A stretch of 64,000 nucleotides of DNA from Streptomyces violaceusniger. GTDB taxonomy: Bacteria; Actinomycetota; Actinomycetes; Streptomycetales; Streptomycetaceae. A program made the position numbers and the translations under genes. Below are positions 24,705 to 34,605 of this stretch, one piece after another; within the stretch, counting starts at the first letter, position 1; every line of letters begins with the position of its first letter. The stretch covers positions 6,882,001 to 6,946,000 of the forward strand of contig BJHW01000001.1 of assembly GCA_005405945.1 (NCBI GenBank), given 5' to 3'. Below the pieces are notes generated by a model. That model worked only from the letters and a program-made list of their open reading frames with translations, was not told where the DNA came from and searched no databases.

Positions 24705-25058
24705 TCAGGCGGCCGAGCTCGACGTCGAGGACGTCGAGGACGTCGAGGACGACGCCGACGACGAAGACGTCGAGGAGGAGGACGAGGAAGAGGACGACGA
24801 GTCCGAGGACGAGGACGACGAGCCGGAGCTGTCGCTCTTCGCCGCCGGCTTGCTGGAGCCGCCGCTCGAGCTGCTGGAGGAGGAGCGGCTGTCGTTCCGG
24901 TAGAAGCCGGAGCCCTTGAAGACGATGCCGACAGCCGAGAACACCTTCTTCAGGCGTCCCTCGCAGTTGGGGCACTCGGTGAGCGCGTCGTCGGTGAACT
25001 TCTGCACCGCCTCGAGGCCCTCGCCGCACTCGGTGCACTGGTACTGGTAGGTCGGCAC
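24705..25058 (-). CDS. FmdB-family zinc-ribbon protein with poly-Ser tail
   Basis: A 117-residue protein starting at GTG 25058, set by the perfect AGGAGG ribosome-binding site 6 nt upstream. The N-terminal zinc ribbon is TYQYQCTECGEGLEAVQKF with the second pair in LTECPNCEG. After FKGSGFYRNDSR the rest (about 65 residues) is almost only Ser with a few Thr, Ala, Gly and Asp. FmdB is a putative regulatory protein family without a firm function. A CIRCE-like repeat overlaps the promoter region, so heat-shock control by HrcA is a plausible inference. Confidence 0.85.
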   Translation of the reverse strand: MPTYQYQCTECGEGLEAVQKFTDDALTECPNCEGRLKKVFSAVGIVFKGSGFYRNDSRSSSSSSSGGSSKPAAKSDSSGSSSSSSDSSSSSSSSSSTSSSSASSSTSSTSSTSSSAA

Positions 25059-25068
25059 GTTCTTCCTC

Positions 25069-25095
25069 CTGGCACTCTCACTCAATGAGTGCTAA
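25069..25095 (-). promoter_or_regulatory. CIRCE-like element upstream of fmdB
   Basis: On the minus strand TTAGCACTC, nine spacer bases, then GAGTGCCAG. CIRCE is TTAGCACTC-N9-GAGTGCTAA, so the left arm is perfect, the spacing exact and the right arm matches 6 of 9. The right arm overlaps the start of the AGGAGG ribosome-binding site. HrcA as repressor is inferred. Confidence 0.65.
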
Positions 25096-25191
25096 CGACG
25101 CTCCATAGTGCAGTATTCCCGCCCGTCAGTCCACTGGGACGAGACATACGGTGATCGAACACACGGCCTGAGGCAGCCTCCGGCCGGCCCC

Positions 25192-26678
25192 TCAACCCGC
25201 TCCCGTGCCCAGCCAGCCCGCCAGTTTGCCGCCCCGGCCCACCTCCCGCAGCCGCCGCTCCGCCGCGTCGCGCACCGGGTCCGTGGCCACTACCAGCAGC
25301 TCGTCGCCGCGCCGCAGCACCGTCGAGGGCAGCGGTACGAAGCTGGTCTCGTCCCGGACCACCAGGGTGACCGCGGCGCCCGGGGGCAGTCGCAGCTCGC
25401 CGACCTCGACGCCGTGCATCTTGGACGACTGGGGGATCGACACCGACAGCAGATGGCCGCGCAGTCGCTCCAGTGGCGCCGACTCGATGCCCAGGTCGGC
25501 CGGCTCGGGCTCCTCGAGCCGCAGCCGGGGGCGAGCCAGGGCAGTGTCGGCCCCTGGATCAGGGTGTAGACGATCACCAGCACGAAGACGATGTTGAAGA
25601 TCCGGCGGCTGTCGGGCACATCGCTGACCATCGGGATGGTCGCCAGCACGATCGGCACTGCCCCGCGCAGCCCGGCCCAGGACAGCAGCGTCTTCTCCCG
25701 CCAGGGCAGCCGGAACGGCGCCGTGCTGATCAGGACCGACACCGGACGGGCCACTACGGTCAGCACCAGCCCCACCGCGAGGGCGGGCAGGATGTCATCG
25801 CCCAGTTCGTGCGGGGTGACCAGCAGCCCCAGCAGGACGAACATCCCGATCTGGGCGAGCCAGCCCAGCCCCTCGGCGAAGCCGCGCGTCGCCGGCCAGT
25901 GCGGCAGCCGTGCGTTGCCCATGATGAGCGAGGCGAGGTAGACGGCGAGGAAGCCGGACCCGTGCGCCAGCGAACCCTCCGCGTAGGCGGTCACCGCGAT
26001 GGCGATCACCGCGATCGGGTACAGACCAGAGGCGGGCAGCGCCACATGCCGCAGGCCGTAGGCGCCCAGCCAGCCGACCGCGATGCCGATCACGGCGCCG
26101 ATCGCGAGCTCCAGGGCGATCGTGCCGATCAGGGCGTACCAGGACCCCATGGGGCCCTGGCTGGAGAAGGCGACCACCAGGATCACCACAGGGGCGTCGT
26201 TGAAGCCCGACTCGGCCTCCAGGATGCCCGTGAGCCGCTTGGGCAGCGGCACCGTGCGCAGCACCGAGAAGACCGCCGCCGCGTCCGTGGACGACACCAC
26301 CGCGCCGATGATCAGCGCCTGCCGCCAGTCCAGTCCCACCACATAGTGCCCCGCCGCCGCGGTGATCCCCACGCTGACCGCGACGCCCACGGTGGACAGG
26401 ACGGCGGCCACCGGCAGGGCGGGTTTGATCTCGCCCCACTTCGTGCCCAGACCGCCTTCGGCCAGGATGACGACCAGTGCGGCGTAGCCGAGGATCTGCG
26501 TCAGCTCGGCGTCGTTGAAGGTGACGCCGATCCCGTCCGTGCCGATGGCGACGCCGATTCCGAGATAGATCAGCAGCGTGGGCAATCCACTGCGCGATGA
26601 CACCCTTACCGCCGCCACCGCGAAGAGCAGGACGAGGGAACAGATCAACAGCAGCTCATTGAGGTGGTGAACAGTCAG
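25192..26678 (-). CDS. CPA1-type potassium/proton antiporter with TrkA-C domain, frameshifted
   Basis: Membrane antiporter of about 495 aa after repair. Twelve or so helices carry the CPA signature VVSSTDAAAVFSVLR and ESGFNDAPVVILV, with the ion-binding Asp pair. A C-terminal RCK_C/TrkA-C domain follows (SKMHGVEVGELRLPPGAAVTLVV-like, then LPSTVLRRGDELLVVA), the layout of CvrA/NhaP2 K+/H+ antiporters. One extra C in the GGGGG (minus CCCCC) run at 25527-25531 joins the halves as LPWLAPRLRLEEPEP. The start is taken as CTG 26678 (LTVHHLNELLL); TTG at 26648 is the alternative. It probably expels K+ or Na+. Confidence 0.8.
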
Positions 26679-26930
26679 GGGCCGACCCTTTCTCGCGGGA
26701 GCGGAGGGAACGCTGCGAAGGGGTCCCCACCGACCGGAACTTCATTGCCTTATCTAACATTTTACGGGATCTTGACGCGAGCCTCCCACGAGAAGGCTTC
26801 ACCGAGGTGTACGAGCCCGGGCGGTGGCCGGTGCAGGGCGTCAGTCATGACTCCGCGTAGGGGCGGCGACAGCGCTGCGCCTATGGTTGCTCCAGCACTC
26901 CAGGTTCACCCTGCCCCTCGAAGGACAGCG

Positions 26931-29698
26931 ATGCCCGCCAACACAACCGGCTCTTCTCCCAAAAAGAAGAAGAGCCGACGTCTCCGCCTGATCGTGATCG
27001 CAGTCGTGCTGCTGCTCGTCGGGGGCGTCGGCTACGGCGCGTACTGGAGCATCAGTACAGTTCGAGCCTCATTCCCGGAGACCACGGGATCGCTGCAGCT
27101 GAAGGGGTTGTCCGGCCCCGTGCAGGTCAAACGTGACGGCTATGGGATACCTCAGATCTACGCCGGCACCCCCGAGGACCTCTTCCGCGCCCAGGGGTTC
27201 GTCCAGGCCCAGGACCGCTTCTGGGAGATGGACGTCCGCCGCCACATGACCGCGGGCCGGCTCTCGGAGATGTTCGGTTCCGGCCAGGTGGAGACCGACG
27301 CGTTCCTGCGCACCATGGGATGGCACCGGGTGGCCAAGCAGGAGTACGACACCAAGGTGTCGGCCTCCACCAAGAAGTATCTGCGGGCCTACTCCGACGG
27401 CGTCAACGCCTACCTCAAGGACCACCAAGGGGACGCGCTGTCGGTCGAGTACGCGGCCCTGGACTTCAAGAACGACGGCTACAAGCCCGAGAAGTGGACC
27501 CCGGTCGACTCGTTGGCGTGGCTGAAGGCGATGGCCTGGGACCTGCGCGGCAACATGCAGGACGAGGTGGACCGCGCCCTGGCCTCCAATCGGCTCAGTG
27601 CCAAGCAGATAGACGAGCTCTACCCGTCCTACCCGTACAGCCGGAACAAGCCGATCGTCCAGGGCGGCGCCCTCAACGAGGTCACGGACGAGTTCGACCC
27701 CAAGAGCACCCCGGCCGGCTCCACGGGCGGCACCGGGGGCACCGGTACGGTGGGCGGAGGGGCCACCGGAGTCGCTCAGGGGCTGCAGACGCAGTTGTCC
27801 TCGCTCTCCAAGACCCTGGACGACGTTCCGGCGCTGCTGGGCCCGAACGGGACCGGTATCGGCTCCAACTCATGGGTGGTCTCCGGCAAGTACACGACCA
27901 CCGGCAAGCCGCTGCTCGCCAACGACCCGCACTTGGCGCCCCAACTGCCGTCCGTCTGGTACCAGATGGGGCTGCACTGCAAGCAGGTCAGCAGCGCGTG
28001 TCCGTACGACACGGCGGGCTTCACCTTCGCCGGTCTGCCCGGTGTGGTCATAGGTCACAATCAGGACATCAGCTGGGGCATGACCAACCTCGGCGCCGAT
28101 GTGAGCGACCTGTACCTGGAGAAGGTCACCTCCGACGGCTACCTCTACGACGGCAAACAGGTCCCGTTCACCACCCGCGAGGAGACCATCAAGGTCGCGG
28201 GCGGCGCGAGCCGTAAGATCACCGTCCGCACCACCAACAACGGCCCGATCGTCTCCGACCGCGACGACGAACTCACCGACGTCGGCAAGAGCGCCCCGGT
28301 GGGCACCGGCGCCGATGACGTGGCCCCCGACCGCGGCGACGGCTACGCGGTGGCGCTGAAGTGGACCGCGCTGACCCCGTCCAACACCATGGACTCGGTC
28401 TTCAAGCTCAATACGGCCAAGAACTTCAGCGACTTCCGTAAGGCGGCCCGCGACTTCGCGGTCCCCTCCCAGAACCTCATCTACGCCGACACCAAGGGCA
28501 ACATCGGCTACCAGGCGCCCGGCCAGATCCCGGTGCGGTCCAAGGGCGACGGCCGCTACCCGGCGCCCGGCTGGGACTCGCGCTACAAGTGGAGCAAGTA
28601 CATCCCGCAGTCGGCGCTGCCCTGGGAGCTCAACCCGGATCGCGGCTATATCGTCACCGCCAACCAGGCCGTCATAGACAAGAAGAACTACCCGTATTTG
28701 CTGACCGACGACTGGGGGTACGGCGCGCGGAGCCAGCGCATTACCGACCTCATCGAGTCGAAGGTCAAGGACGGCGGGAAGATCTCCACGGACGACATGC
28801 AGTCCCTGCAGATGGACAACAGCAGCGAGATCGCCAAACTGCTGACGCCCTATCTGCTGAAGGTCGACGTCAAGGACGACTACGTACGCCAGGCCCAGAA
28901 GCTGCTGGAGAGCTGGGACTACACCCAGGACTCGGACTCGGCGGCCGCCGCGTACTTCAACGCCGTCTGGCGCAACACCCTCAAGCTGGCCTTCGGTGAC
29001 AAGCTCCCCAAGGAGCTGCGGGTCAAGGGGAGTGCCTGCGGGTGCGCCCGGCCGACGACTCGGGCCCGCTGGAGGACCTGAACGGCAACGCCCGGCTGGT
29101 GCGCGAATGCGGTAAGCGCGACCCGGATATGGCCCAGCCCGACGGCGGCGACCGCTGGTATGAGGTCGTGCGCAAGATCATCAAGGATCCGAAGAACGAC
29201 TGGTGGAAGACGGCGGGCACCCGCAACAGGCCCGGCGCCACCAACCGTGACGAGCTGCTGGCGCAGGCCATGCGGGCCGCGCGCTCGGAGCTCACCGCCA
29301 AGCTGGGCAAGGACATCAACAGCTGGAGCTGGGGGCGTCTGCACCGGCTGACGCTGAAGAACCAGACCCTGGGCACCGACGGCCCGGGCGTGGTGCAGTG
29401 GCTCCTCAACCGGGGCCCGTGGAATCTCTCCGGCGGCGAGGCGGCGGTCAACGCCACCGGCTGGAACGCGGCGGGCGGCTACGACGTCACCTGGGTTCCC
29501 TCGATGCGGATGGTCGTCAACCTCGACAACCTCGACAAGTCGCGCTGGATCAATCTCACCGGCGCCTCCGGCCACGCCTACAACGCGCATTACACGGACC
29601 AGACCGAGAAGTGGGCGAAGGGCGAGCTGCTGCCCTGGGCGTTCAGCAAGAGCGCCGTGGACAAGTCGACGGAGGACGAGCTGGCGCTCACCCCGTAG
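26931..29698 (+). CDS. Membrane-anchored penicillin acylase (S45) family hydrolase, frameshifted
   Basis: N-terminal nucleophile amidase of about 922 aa after repair. A Lys-rich N-terminus and helix LIVIAVVLLLVGGVGYGAYW (about 22-41) anchor it. The alpha chain has the family start GPVQVKRDGYGIPQIYA and AQGFVQAQDRFWEMD. The beta-chain nucleophile is the Ser of GIGSNSWVVSG, preceded by a Gly/Thr-rich linker near the cleavage point. NDPHLAPQLPSVWY and GVVIGHNQDISWGMTN follow. One base is missing in the GGGG run at 29027-29030; adding it gives RVKGECLRVRPADD. The ATG follows GAAGGA. Likely substrates are acyl-homoserine lactones or amide-linked acyl groups. Confidence 0.88.
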
Positions 29699-29832
29699 TG
29701 CCCCATGGAGCACCCGGGGCCCCACACAGGCCCCGAAGGGCCCGGTGGCCGTCTGAGGGGCCTTTCCGCCCCCGGCCGGTCCCGGGCCCGTTCGACCCTC
29801 GCGGCCCCGCCGACAGACGCCTCCGGGCGCCT

Positions 29833-30435
29833 TCAGCGGGGCCGCGGCGTGAAGCGGTGGAGGCCCGACGGCGTCACCGCCGCGTGCACCGGACGGTCGT
29901 GGGGCTCCTCGGGCACCTCGTCCAGCAGTTCGCCGTCGTACAGCAGCACGACCAGCGCCGGGTCGGCCCCCGCCGCCGCCAGCCGGGCCAGCACCCGGTC
30001 GTACGAGCCGCCGCCGCGGCCCAGCCGCATTCCGCGCCGGTCCACCGCGAGCCCGGGCAGCAGTACCACGTCCGCTCCGGTCACCGCCTCGGTGCCGAGC
30101 CGCGGCCCCTCGGGTTCCAGCAGGCCGCGCCGGGCGGGCGCCAGCCGACCGGGCCCCTCGTCCTCGCCCCAGTCGAGATCGTCGTCCTCGAGCAGCACCG
30201 GAAGCAGCACCCGGACTCCGCGGACGCGCAGTGCCTCCCTCAGGGCGTGCGTACCGGGCTCGCCGCCCACGGACACATAGGCCGCCACCGTGGCCGCCCC
30301 GGCGAGCTCGGGAAGCTCCAGGGCACGACACGCCAGGGCGGCGCCGGCCTTCTCGATGTCATCCGCCGTCAACCTGGACCTCATCGTCAGGTGATGTCTC
30401 CGCAATGCGCGCTTACTAGCGTCGGTGTTGATCAC
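29833..30435 (-). CDS. 5-formyltetrahydrofolate cyclo-ligase
   Basis: ATP-dependent enzyme of 200 aa that returns 5-formyl-THF to the active folate pool as methenyl-THF. Family motifs are SKRALRRHHLTMRSRL near the N-terminus, AAYVSVGGEPGT for substrate, VVLLPGLAVDRRGMRLGRGG and GGSYDRVLAR (Mg-ATP region). The frame opens at GTG 30435; ATG 30384 (MRSRLTADD) is an alternative start. It diverges from galU, an arrangement I recall as common in actinobacteria. Confidence 0.88.
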   Translation of the reverse strand: MINTDASKRALRRHHLTMRSRLTADDIEKAGAALACRALELPELAGAATVAAYVSVGGEPGTHALREALRVRGVRVLLPVLLEDDDLDWGEDEGPGRLAPARRGLLEPEGPRLGTEAVTGADVVLLPGLAVDRRGMRLGRGGGSYDRVLARLAAAGADPALVVLLYDGELLDEVPEEPHDRPVHAAVTPSGLHRFTPRPR

Positions 30436-30517
30436 TTGGTGCGCAATCTTCCTGTCTCATGCCATATTCACCGAATACTCATCATCTGCCCCAAAGGCAC
30501 CGGATAGGGTTCGGTAC

Positions 30518-31420
30518 ATGACTCAATCGCGTACTCGGATCAGCAAGGCTGTCATCCCTGCCGCGGGACTCGGAACCCGCTTTCTTCCGGCCACCAAGGC
30601 CACCCCCAAGGAGATGCTGCCGGTCGTCGACAAGCCGGCGATCCAGTACGTCGTCGAGGAAGCAGTCACCGCCGGACTGTCCGACGTCCTCATGATCACC
30701 GGTCGTAACAAGCGGCCCCTGGAAGACCACTTCGACCGCAACTACGAGCTCGAAGAGGCCCTGACCCGTAAGGGCGACGAGACCCGACTCGCCCGCGTCC
30801 AGGAGTCCAGCGACCTGGCGACCATGCACTACGTCCGCCAGGGAGACCCCAGGGGTCTCGGCCACGCCGTGCTCTGTGCCGCCCCGCACGTCGGTGACCA
30901 GCCCTTTGCCGTCCTCCTCGGCGACGACCTCATCGATGCCCGCGACCCGCTACTGGCCCGCATGGTCGACGTCCAGGAGCGGCACGGCGGCAGCGTCATC
31001 GCCCTGATGGAGGTGGACCCGGCACAGATCCACCTCTACGGCTGTGCGGCCGTCAAGCCGACCGTGGACGACGACGTCGTCCAGGTCACCGGCCTGGTCG
31101 AGAAGCCCGACCCCGCGGACGCGCCCAGCAACTACGCCGTCATCGGCCGCTATGTGCTCGATCCGGCCGTCTTCGGGGTGCTGCGCGAGACCGAGCCTGG
31201 CCGCGGTGGCGAGATCCAGCTCACCGACGCCCTTCAGGCGCTAGCCTCCAGTCCGGACCTCGGCGGCCCGGTGCACGGCGTCGTCTTCAAGGGACGCCGC
31301 TACGACACAGGCGACCGTGGCGACTATCTGCGTGCCATTGTCAGACTCGCGTGCGAACGTGAAGACCTGGGCCCGGAGTTCCGGGAATGGCTTCGCAGTT
31401 ACGTCACCGAGGAGATGTAG
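30518..31420 (+). CDS. galU: UTP-glucose-1-phosphate uridylyltransferase
   Basis: Nucleotidyltransferase of 300 aa making UDP-glucose for cell-envelope sugars and trehalose. The nucleotide-binding N-terminus is AVIPAAGLGTRFLPATKATP followed by KEMLPVVDKPAIQYVVEEA. Catalytic Asp lies in FAVLLGDDLID, and the sugar-binding part in LVEKPDPADAPSNYAVIGRY and GGEIQLTDAL. A TAGGGT -10 hexamer at 30504-30509 ends only 8 nt before the ATG, so the transcript may have almost no leader. The glp gene follows 4 nt after the stop, forming a conserved cell-division/molybdopterin operon. Confidence 0.93.
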   Translation: MTQSRTRISKAVIPAAGLGTRFLPATKATPKEMLPVVDKPAIQYVVEEAVTAGLSDVLMITGRNKRPLEDHFDRNYELEEALTRKGDETRLARVQESSDLATMHYVRQGDPRGLGHAVLCAAPHVGDQPFAVLLGDDLIDARDPLLARMVDVQERHGGSVIALMEVDPAQIHLYGCAAVKPTVDDDVVQVTGLVEKPDPADAPSNYAVIGRYVLDPAVFGVLRETEPGRGGEIQLTDALQALASSPDLGGPVHGVVFKGRRYDTGDRGDYLRAIVRLACEREDLGPEFREWLRSYVTEEM

Positions 31421-31424
31421 CACC

Positions 31425-32744
31425 TTGAGCAGCACCGCAGAGCGGGCCGCGGACCGCGGCCCGGACCAGGACCGGGTCTGGACGGTGGCCGAGCACCTCG
31501 ACGACATCCTCGGGCACGTCCATCCGCTGGAGCCGATCGAGCTGCAGTTGCTCGAGGCCCAGGGCTGCGTCCTGGTGGAGGACGTCACCGTCCCCGGCGC
31601 GCTTCCGCCGTTCGACAACAGCTCCATGGACGGCTATGCCGTCCGTACGGCTGACGTCGCGGCCGCGACCGAGGACCATCCCGCGGTGCTGACCGTCGTC
31701 GGCGACATCGCGGCGGGCAGCGGTGACCTGCCCGTCGTGGGCCCGGGCGAGGCGGCCCGGATCATGACCGGCGCTCCGGTCCCGCCCGGCGGCCAGGCCA
31801 TCGTCCCCGTCGAGTGGACCGACGGCGGCCTCGACAGCGGACCGGTCACCCATATGCCCGCGCGGGGCTCGGACCCCCACGGCGGCAGCGGCAGGGTGCG
31901 CGTCTTCCGCCCGGCGCGGGAGGGCCAGCACGTGCGCACCCGGGGCAGCGACGCGGACGCGGGCGAGCTCGCGCTGCGCGCCGGCACGGTCCTGGGCGCC
32001 TCACAGCTCGGGCTGCTGGCCGCGCTCGGCCGCGCCACGGTGATGGTGCGGCCCCGGCCGCGGGTGGTGGTGCTCTCCACCGGCAGCGAGCTCGTCCAGC
32101 CCGGTGAGGAGGCGGGCCCCGGCCGGATCCATGACTCCAACAGCTTCCAGCTCACCGCCGCCGCCCGGGAGGCCGGCGCGATCGCCTACCGGGTGGGCGC
32201 GGTGGCCGACGACGCCGCCACGCTGCGTGCCGCCGTCGAGGACCAGCTGGTCCGCGCCGACATCGTCGTCACCAGCGGCGGGGTCAGCGTGGGCGCCTAC
32301 GACGTGGTCAAGGAGGCGATGCACGAGGTCCACTTCCGCAAGCTGGCCATGCAGCCCGGCAAGCCCCAGGGCTTCGGCCGCGTCGGCCCGGAGAACACCC
32401 CGCTGATGGCCCTGCCCGGCAACCCGGTGAGCTCGTACGTCTCCTTCGAGCTCTTCGTACGCCCCGTCATCCGCACCATGCTGGGCAGCAACGACATCCA
32501 CCGCACCATCGTTCAGGCGGTCTGCCCGGAGGGTGTCGCCTCCTCGCCCAAGGACAGGCGCCAGTTCCTGCGCGGCTGGTACGAGCCGGCCACGCTCGAC
32601 GGCCCGGCCACCGTCAGCCCGGTGGGCGGCGCGGGATCGCACCTGATCAAGGCCATGGCGCACGCCAACGCGTTGATCGTCGTCCCCGAGGACGTCACCC
32701 AGGTCGCCCCCGGCGCCGAGGTGGACGTCGTCCTGCTGGCCTAG
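31425..32744 (+). CDS. glp: Gephyrin-like Glp/MoeA-family protein
   Basis: MoeA-family protein of about 439 aa from the TTG at 31425; galU ends 4 nt earlier. Family motifs are PPFDNSSMDGYAVRTAD, GEAARIMTGAPVPPG, VVLSTGSELVQPG, IHDSNSFQL, VTSGGVSVGAYDVVKE, MQPGKPQGFG and ALPGNPVSSYVSFELFV. MoeA proteins insert molybdate into molybdopterin. The copy next to galU and the SepX/GlpR gene in Actinobacteria is Glp, shown in Corynebacterium to bind FtsZ and the membrane receptor GlpR. The moaC and mog genes that follow keep a molybdopterin role possible, so it may do both. The symbol is from context. Confidence 0.85.
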   Translation: MSSTAERAADRGPDQDRVWTVAEHLDDILGHVHPLEPIELQLLEAQGCVLVEDVTVPGALPPFDNSSMDGYAVRTADVAAATEDHPAVLTVVGDIAAGSGDLPVVGPGEAARIMTGAPVPPGGQAIVPVEWTDGGLDSGPVTHMPARGSDPHGGSGRVRVFRPAREGQHVRTRGSDADAGELALRAGTVLGASQLGLLAALGRATVMVRPRPRVVVLSTGSELVQPGEEAGPGRIHDSNSFQLTAAAREAGAIAYRVGAVADDAATLRAAVEDQLVRADIVVTSGGVSVGAYDVVKEAMHEVHFRKLAMQPGKPQGFGRVGPENTPLMALPGNPVSSYVSFELFVRPVIRTMLGSNDIHRTIVQAVCPEGVASSPKDRRQFLRGWYEPATLDGPATVSPVGGAGSHLIKAMAHANALIVVPEDVTQVAPGAEVDVVLLA

Positions 32745-32809
32745 CCGCCGACCGTGGCGGGTACGGTGTCGTCCCACACAGGAGCCACCTGGCCCGGACC
32801 GGGAGAACG

Positions 32810-33292
32810 ATGAGCAGCGCCCAGGACCATCTCACCCACCTCGACCCGTCGGGCGCCGCCCGCATGGTCGACGTCTCGGCCAAGGACGTCACCGTGCGCA
32901 CCGCCCGGGCGAGCGGCCGCGTGCGCGTGGCGCCGCGCGTCGTGGAACTGCTGCGCGGCGAGGGCGTCCCCAAGGGGGATGCCCTCGCCACCGCCCGGAT
33001 CGCGGGCATCATGGGCGCCAAGCGGACCCCGGACCTGATCCCGCTGTGCCATCCGCTGGCGGTGTCGGGCGTCACGGTGGACCTCGAGGTCGCCGACGAC
33101 GCCGTCGAGATCACCGCCACCGTGAAGACCACGGACCGCACGGGCGTGGAGATGGAAGCCCTGACGGCCGTCTCGGTCGCCGCCCTGACGGTGATCGACA
33201 TGGTCAAGGCCGTCGACAAGGGAGCCGTCATCACCGACGTCCGGGTGGAGGAGAAGACCGGCGGCAAGTCCGGCGACTGGAGCCGGGCATGA
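32810..33292 (+). CDS. moaC: Cyclic pyranopterin monophosphate synthase
   Basis: Second enzyme of molybdenum-cofactor synthesis, 160 aa, acting with MoaA. Hallmarks are MVDVSAKDVTVRTARASGRV, then GDALATARIAGIMGAKRTPD, IPLCHPLAVSGV and KTTDRTGVEMEALTAVSVAA, including the catalytic Lys and Asp. Its stop overlaps the mog start (ATGA). It is part of the galU-glp-moaC-mog operon. MoaA, MoaD and MoaE are not in the window. Confidence 0.94.
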   Translation: MSSAQDHLTHLDPSGAARMVDVSAKDVTVRTARASGRVRVAPRVVELLRGEGVPKGDALATARIAGIMGAKRTPDLIPLCHPLAVSGVTVDLEVADDAVEITATVKTTDRTGVEMEALTAVSVAALTVIDMVKAVDKGAVITDVRVEEKTGGKSGDWSRA

Positions 33293-33843
33293 GCGGCTCA
33301 GCGGCGTCACGCCGCGCCCTGGTCGTCACCGCCTCCAACCGCGCCGCCGCCGGGGTCTACGCCGACACCGGGGGCCCCCTGATCGCCGAGGCGCTGGCCG
33401 GGCTCGGCTTCGCCGTGGACGGCCCGCGGGTGGTGCCCGACGGCGATCCGGTGGAGGCCGCCCTGCGGGACGCCGTGGCCGCCTCGTACGACGTCGTGGT
33501 GACCACCGGCGGCACCGGTCTCACCCCCACCGACCGCACCCCGGAGGCCACCCGCCGGGTGCTGGACCACGAGATCCCCGGGATCGCGGAGGCCATCCGC
33601 GCCGAGGGGCTCGCCAAGGTGCCCACCGCCGCGCTCTCCCGGGGGCTGGCCGGGGTCGCCGGCACGACCCTGGTCGTCAATCTGCCCGGCTCCACCGGAG
33701 GGGTGCGTGACGGCCTTAAGGTGCTCGGCCGCCTCCTGGTCCACGCGGTCGACCAGATCCACGGCGGGGACCACCGCAGACCCGCCGACGCCCCCGCCGA
33801 TGATCCCGCCGATCCCGCGGGGCAGGCCGGGAGCGCGCGCTGA
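33289..33843 (+). CDS. mog: MogA/MoaB-family molybdopterin adenylyltransferase
   Basis: A 184-residue enzyme that adenylylates molybdopterin before metal insertion. Motifs are ALVVTASNRAAAGVYADTGG at the N-terminus, VVVTTGGTGLTPTDRTPEAT, which includes the GGTG loop and catalytic Asp, PGIAEAIRAEGL, and LVVNLPGSTGGVRDGL near the end. The ATG at 33289 overlaps the moaC stop by 4 nt. A low-complexity C-terminal tail (DAPADDPADPAG) is not part of the fold. The acetyltransferase gene follows at once. Confidence 0.9.
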   Translation: MSGSAASRRALVVTASNRAAAGVYADTGGPLIAEALAGLGFAVDGPRVVPDGDPVEAALRDAVAASYDVVVTTGGTGLTPTDRTPEATRRVLDHEIPGIAEAIRAEGLAKVPTAALSRGLAGVAGTTLVVNLPGSTGGVRDGLKVLGRLLVHAVDQIHGGDHRRPADAPADDPADPAGQAGSAR

Positions 33844-33860
33844 ACGCCCCCTGGCCGGTC

Positions 33861-34463
33861 GTGCTGGCGGACGGTGACACCGTCCTCCGCCCCATAAAGC
33901 TTCGCGACCAGCGCGCCTGGCGCGAGGTCAACCAGCGCAACCGGGAGTGGCTGCGGCGCTGGGAGGCGACCATCCCGCCGCCCCCGCCGGGCGGCCCCGT
34001 GACCCACCGGCCCACCTACCGGCAGATGGTCCGCCATCTGCGGGCGGAGGCGCACGCGGGGCGCATGCTGCCGTTCATCATCGAGTACCAGGGGCGGCTG
34101 GCCGGGCAGTTGACGGTCGCGGGGATCACCTGGGGGTCGATGTGCTCGGGTCATGTCGGCTATTGGATCGACCAGGCGGTGGCCGGGCGCGGAGTGATGC
34201 CGACCGCGGTCGCGCTCGCCGTCGACCATTGCTTCCGCACCGTCGGACTGCACCGCATCGAGGTGTGTATCCGGCCCGAGAACCTGCCCAGCCGCCGGGT
34301 GGTGGAGAAACTCGGATTCCGCCAGGAAGGGCTGCGGCCGCGCTATCTCCACATCGACGGCGCATGGCGCGACCACCTGGTCTACGCGCTCACGGTGGAG
34401 GAACTGTCCGAGAGGCTGCTGGACCGGTGGCACAGGACCCGACCAGGCGCATCACAGAAATGA
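33861..34463 (+). CDS. GNAT-family N-acetyltransferase, RimJ-like
   Basis: A 200-residue GCN5-type acetyltransferase of the ribosomal-protein-alanine type. TVLRPIKLRDQRAWREVNQR is the N-terminal part, RLAGQLTVAGITWGSM carries the core strands, and the acetyl-CoA loop region is VGYWIDQAVAGRGVMPTAVA. The typical RimJ/L end HRIEVCIRPENLPSRRVVEK-L-GF follows. The frame starts at GTG 33861; a CTG at 33840 (LNAPWPVVLADGDT) would agree with relatives I recall. It sits between mog and the SepX/GlpR gene in the same operon. Its substrate is unknown. Confidence 0.85.
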   Translation: MLADGDTVLRPIKLRDQRAWREVNQRNREWLRRWEATIPPPPPGGPVTHRPTYRQMVRHLRAEAHAGRMLPFIIEYQGRLAGQLTVAGITWGSMCSGHVGYWIDQAVAGRGVMPTAVALAVDHCFRTVGLHRIEVCIRPENLPSRRVVEKLGFRQEGLRPRYLHIDGAWRDHLVYALTVEELSERLLDRWHRTRPGASQK

Positions 34464-34605
34464 AATACCTGTTCGAATAATGGGAGAACATTTCCAACCT
34501 GGTCATCCCAACAATCACAAAAAACTTTCGAGATATCAGCCAGATCGTGCGACACACCGCGCCAATTGGCAGATGGCCTCATGCGGACCCCTCTACCGTG
34601 TGAGC

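Noticed and set aside
34551..34555. GACAC as a WhiA site for sepX
   Set aside because: A 5-bp motif is expected often by chance here; there is no second site or other support.
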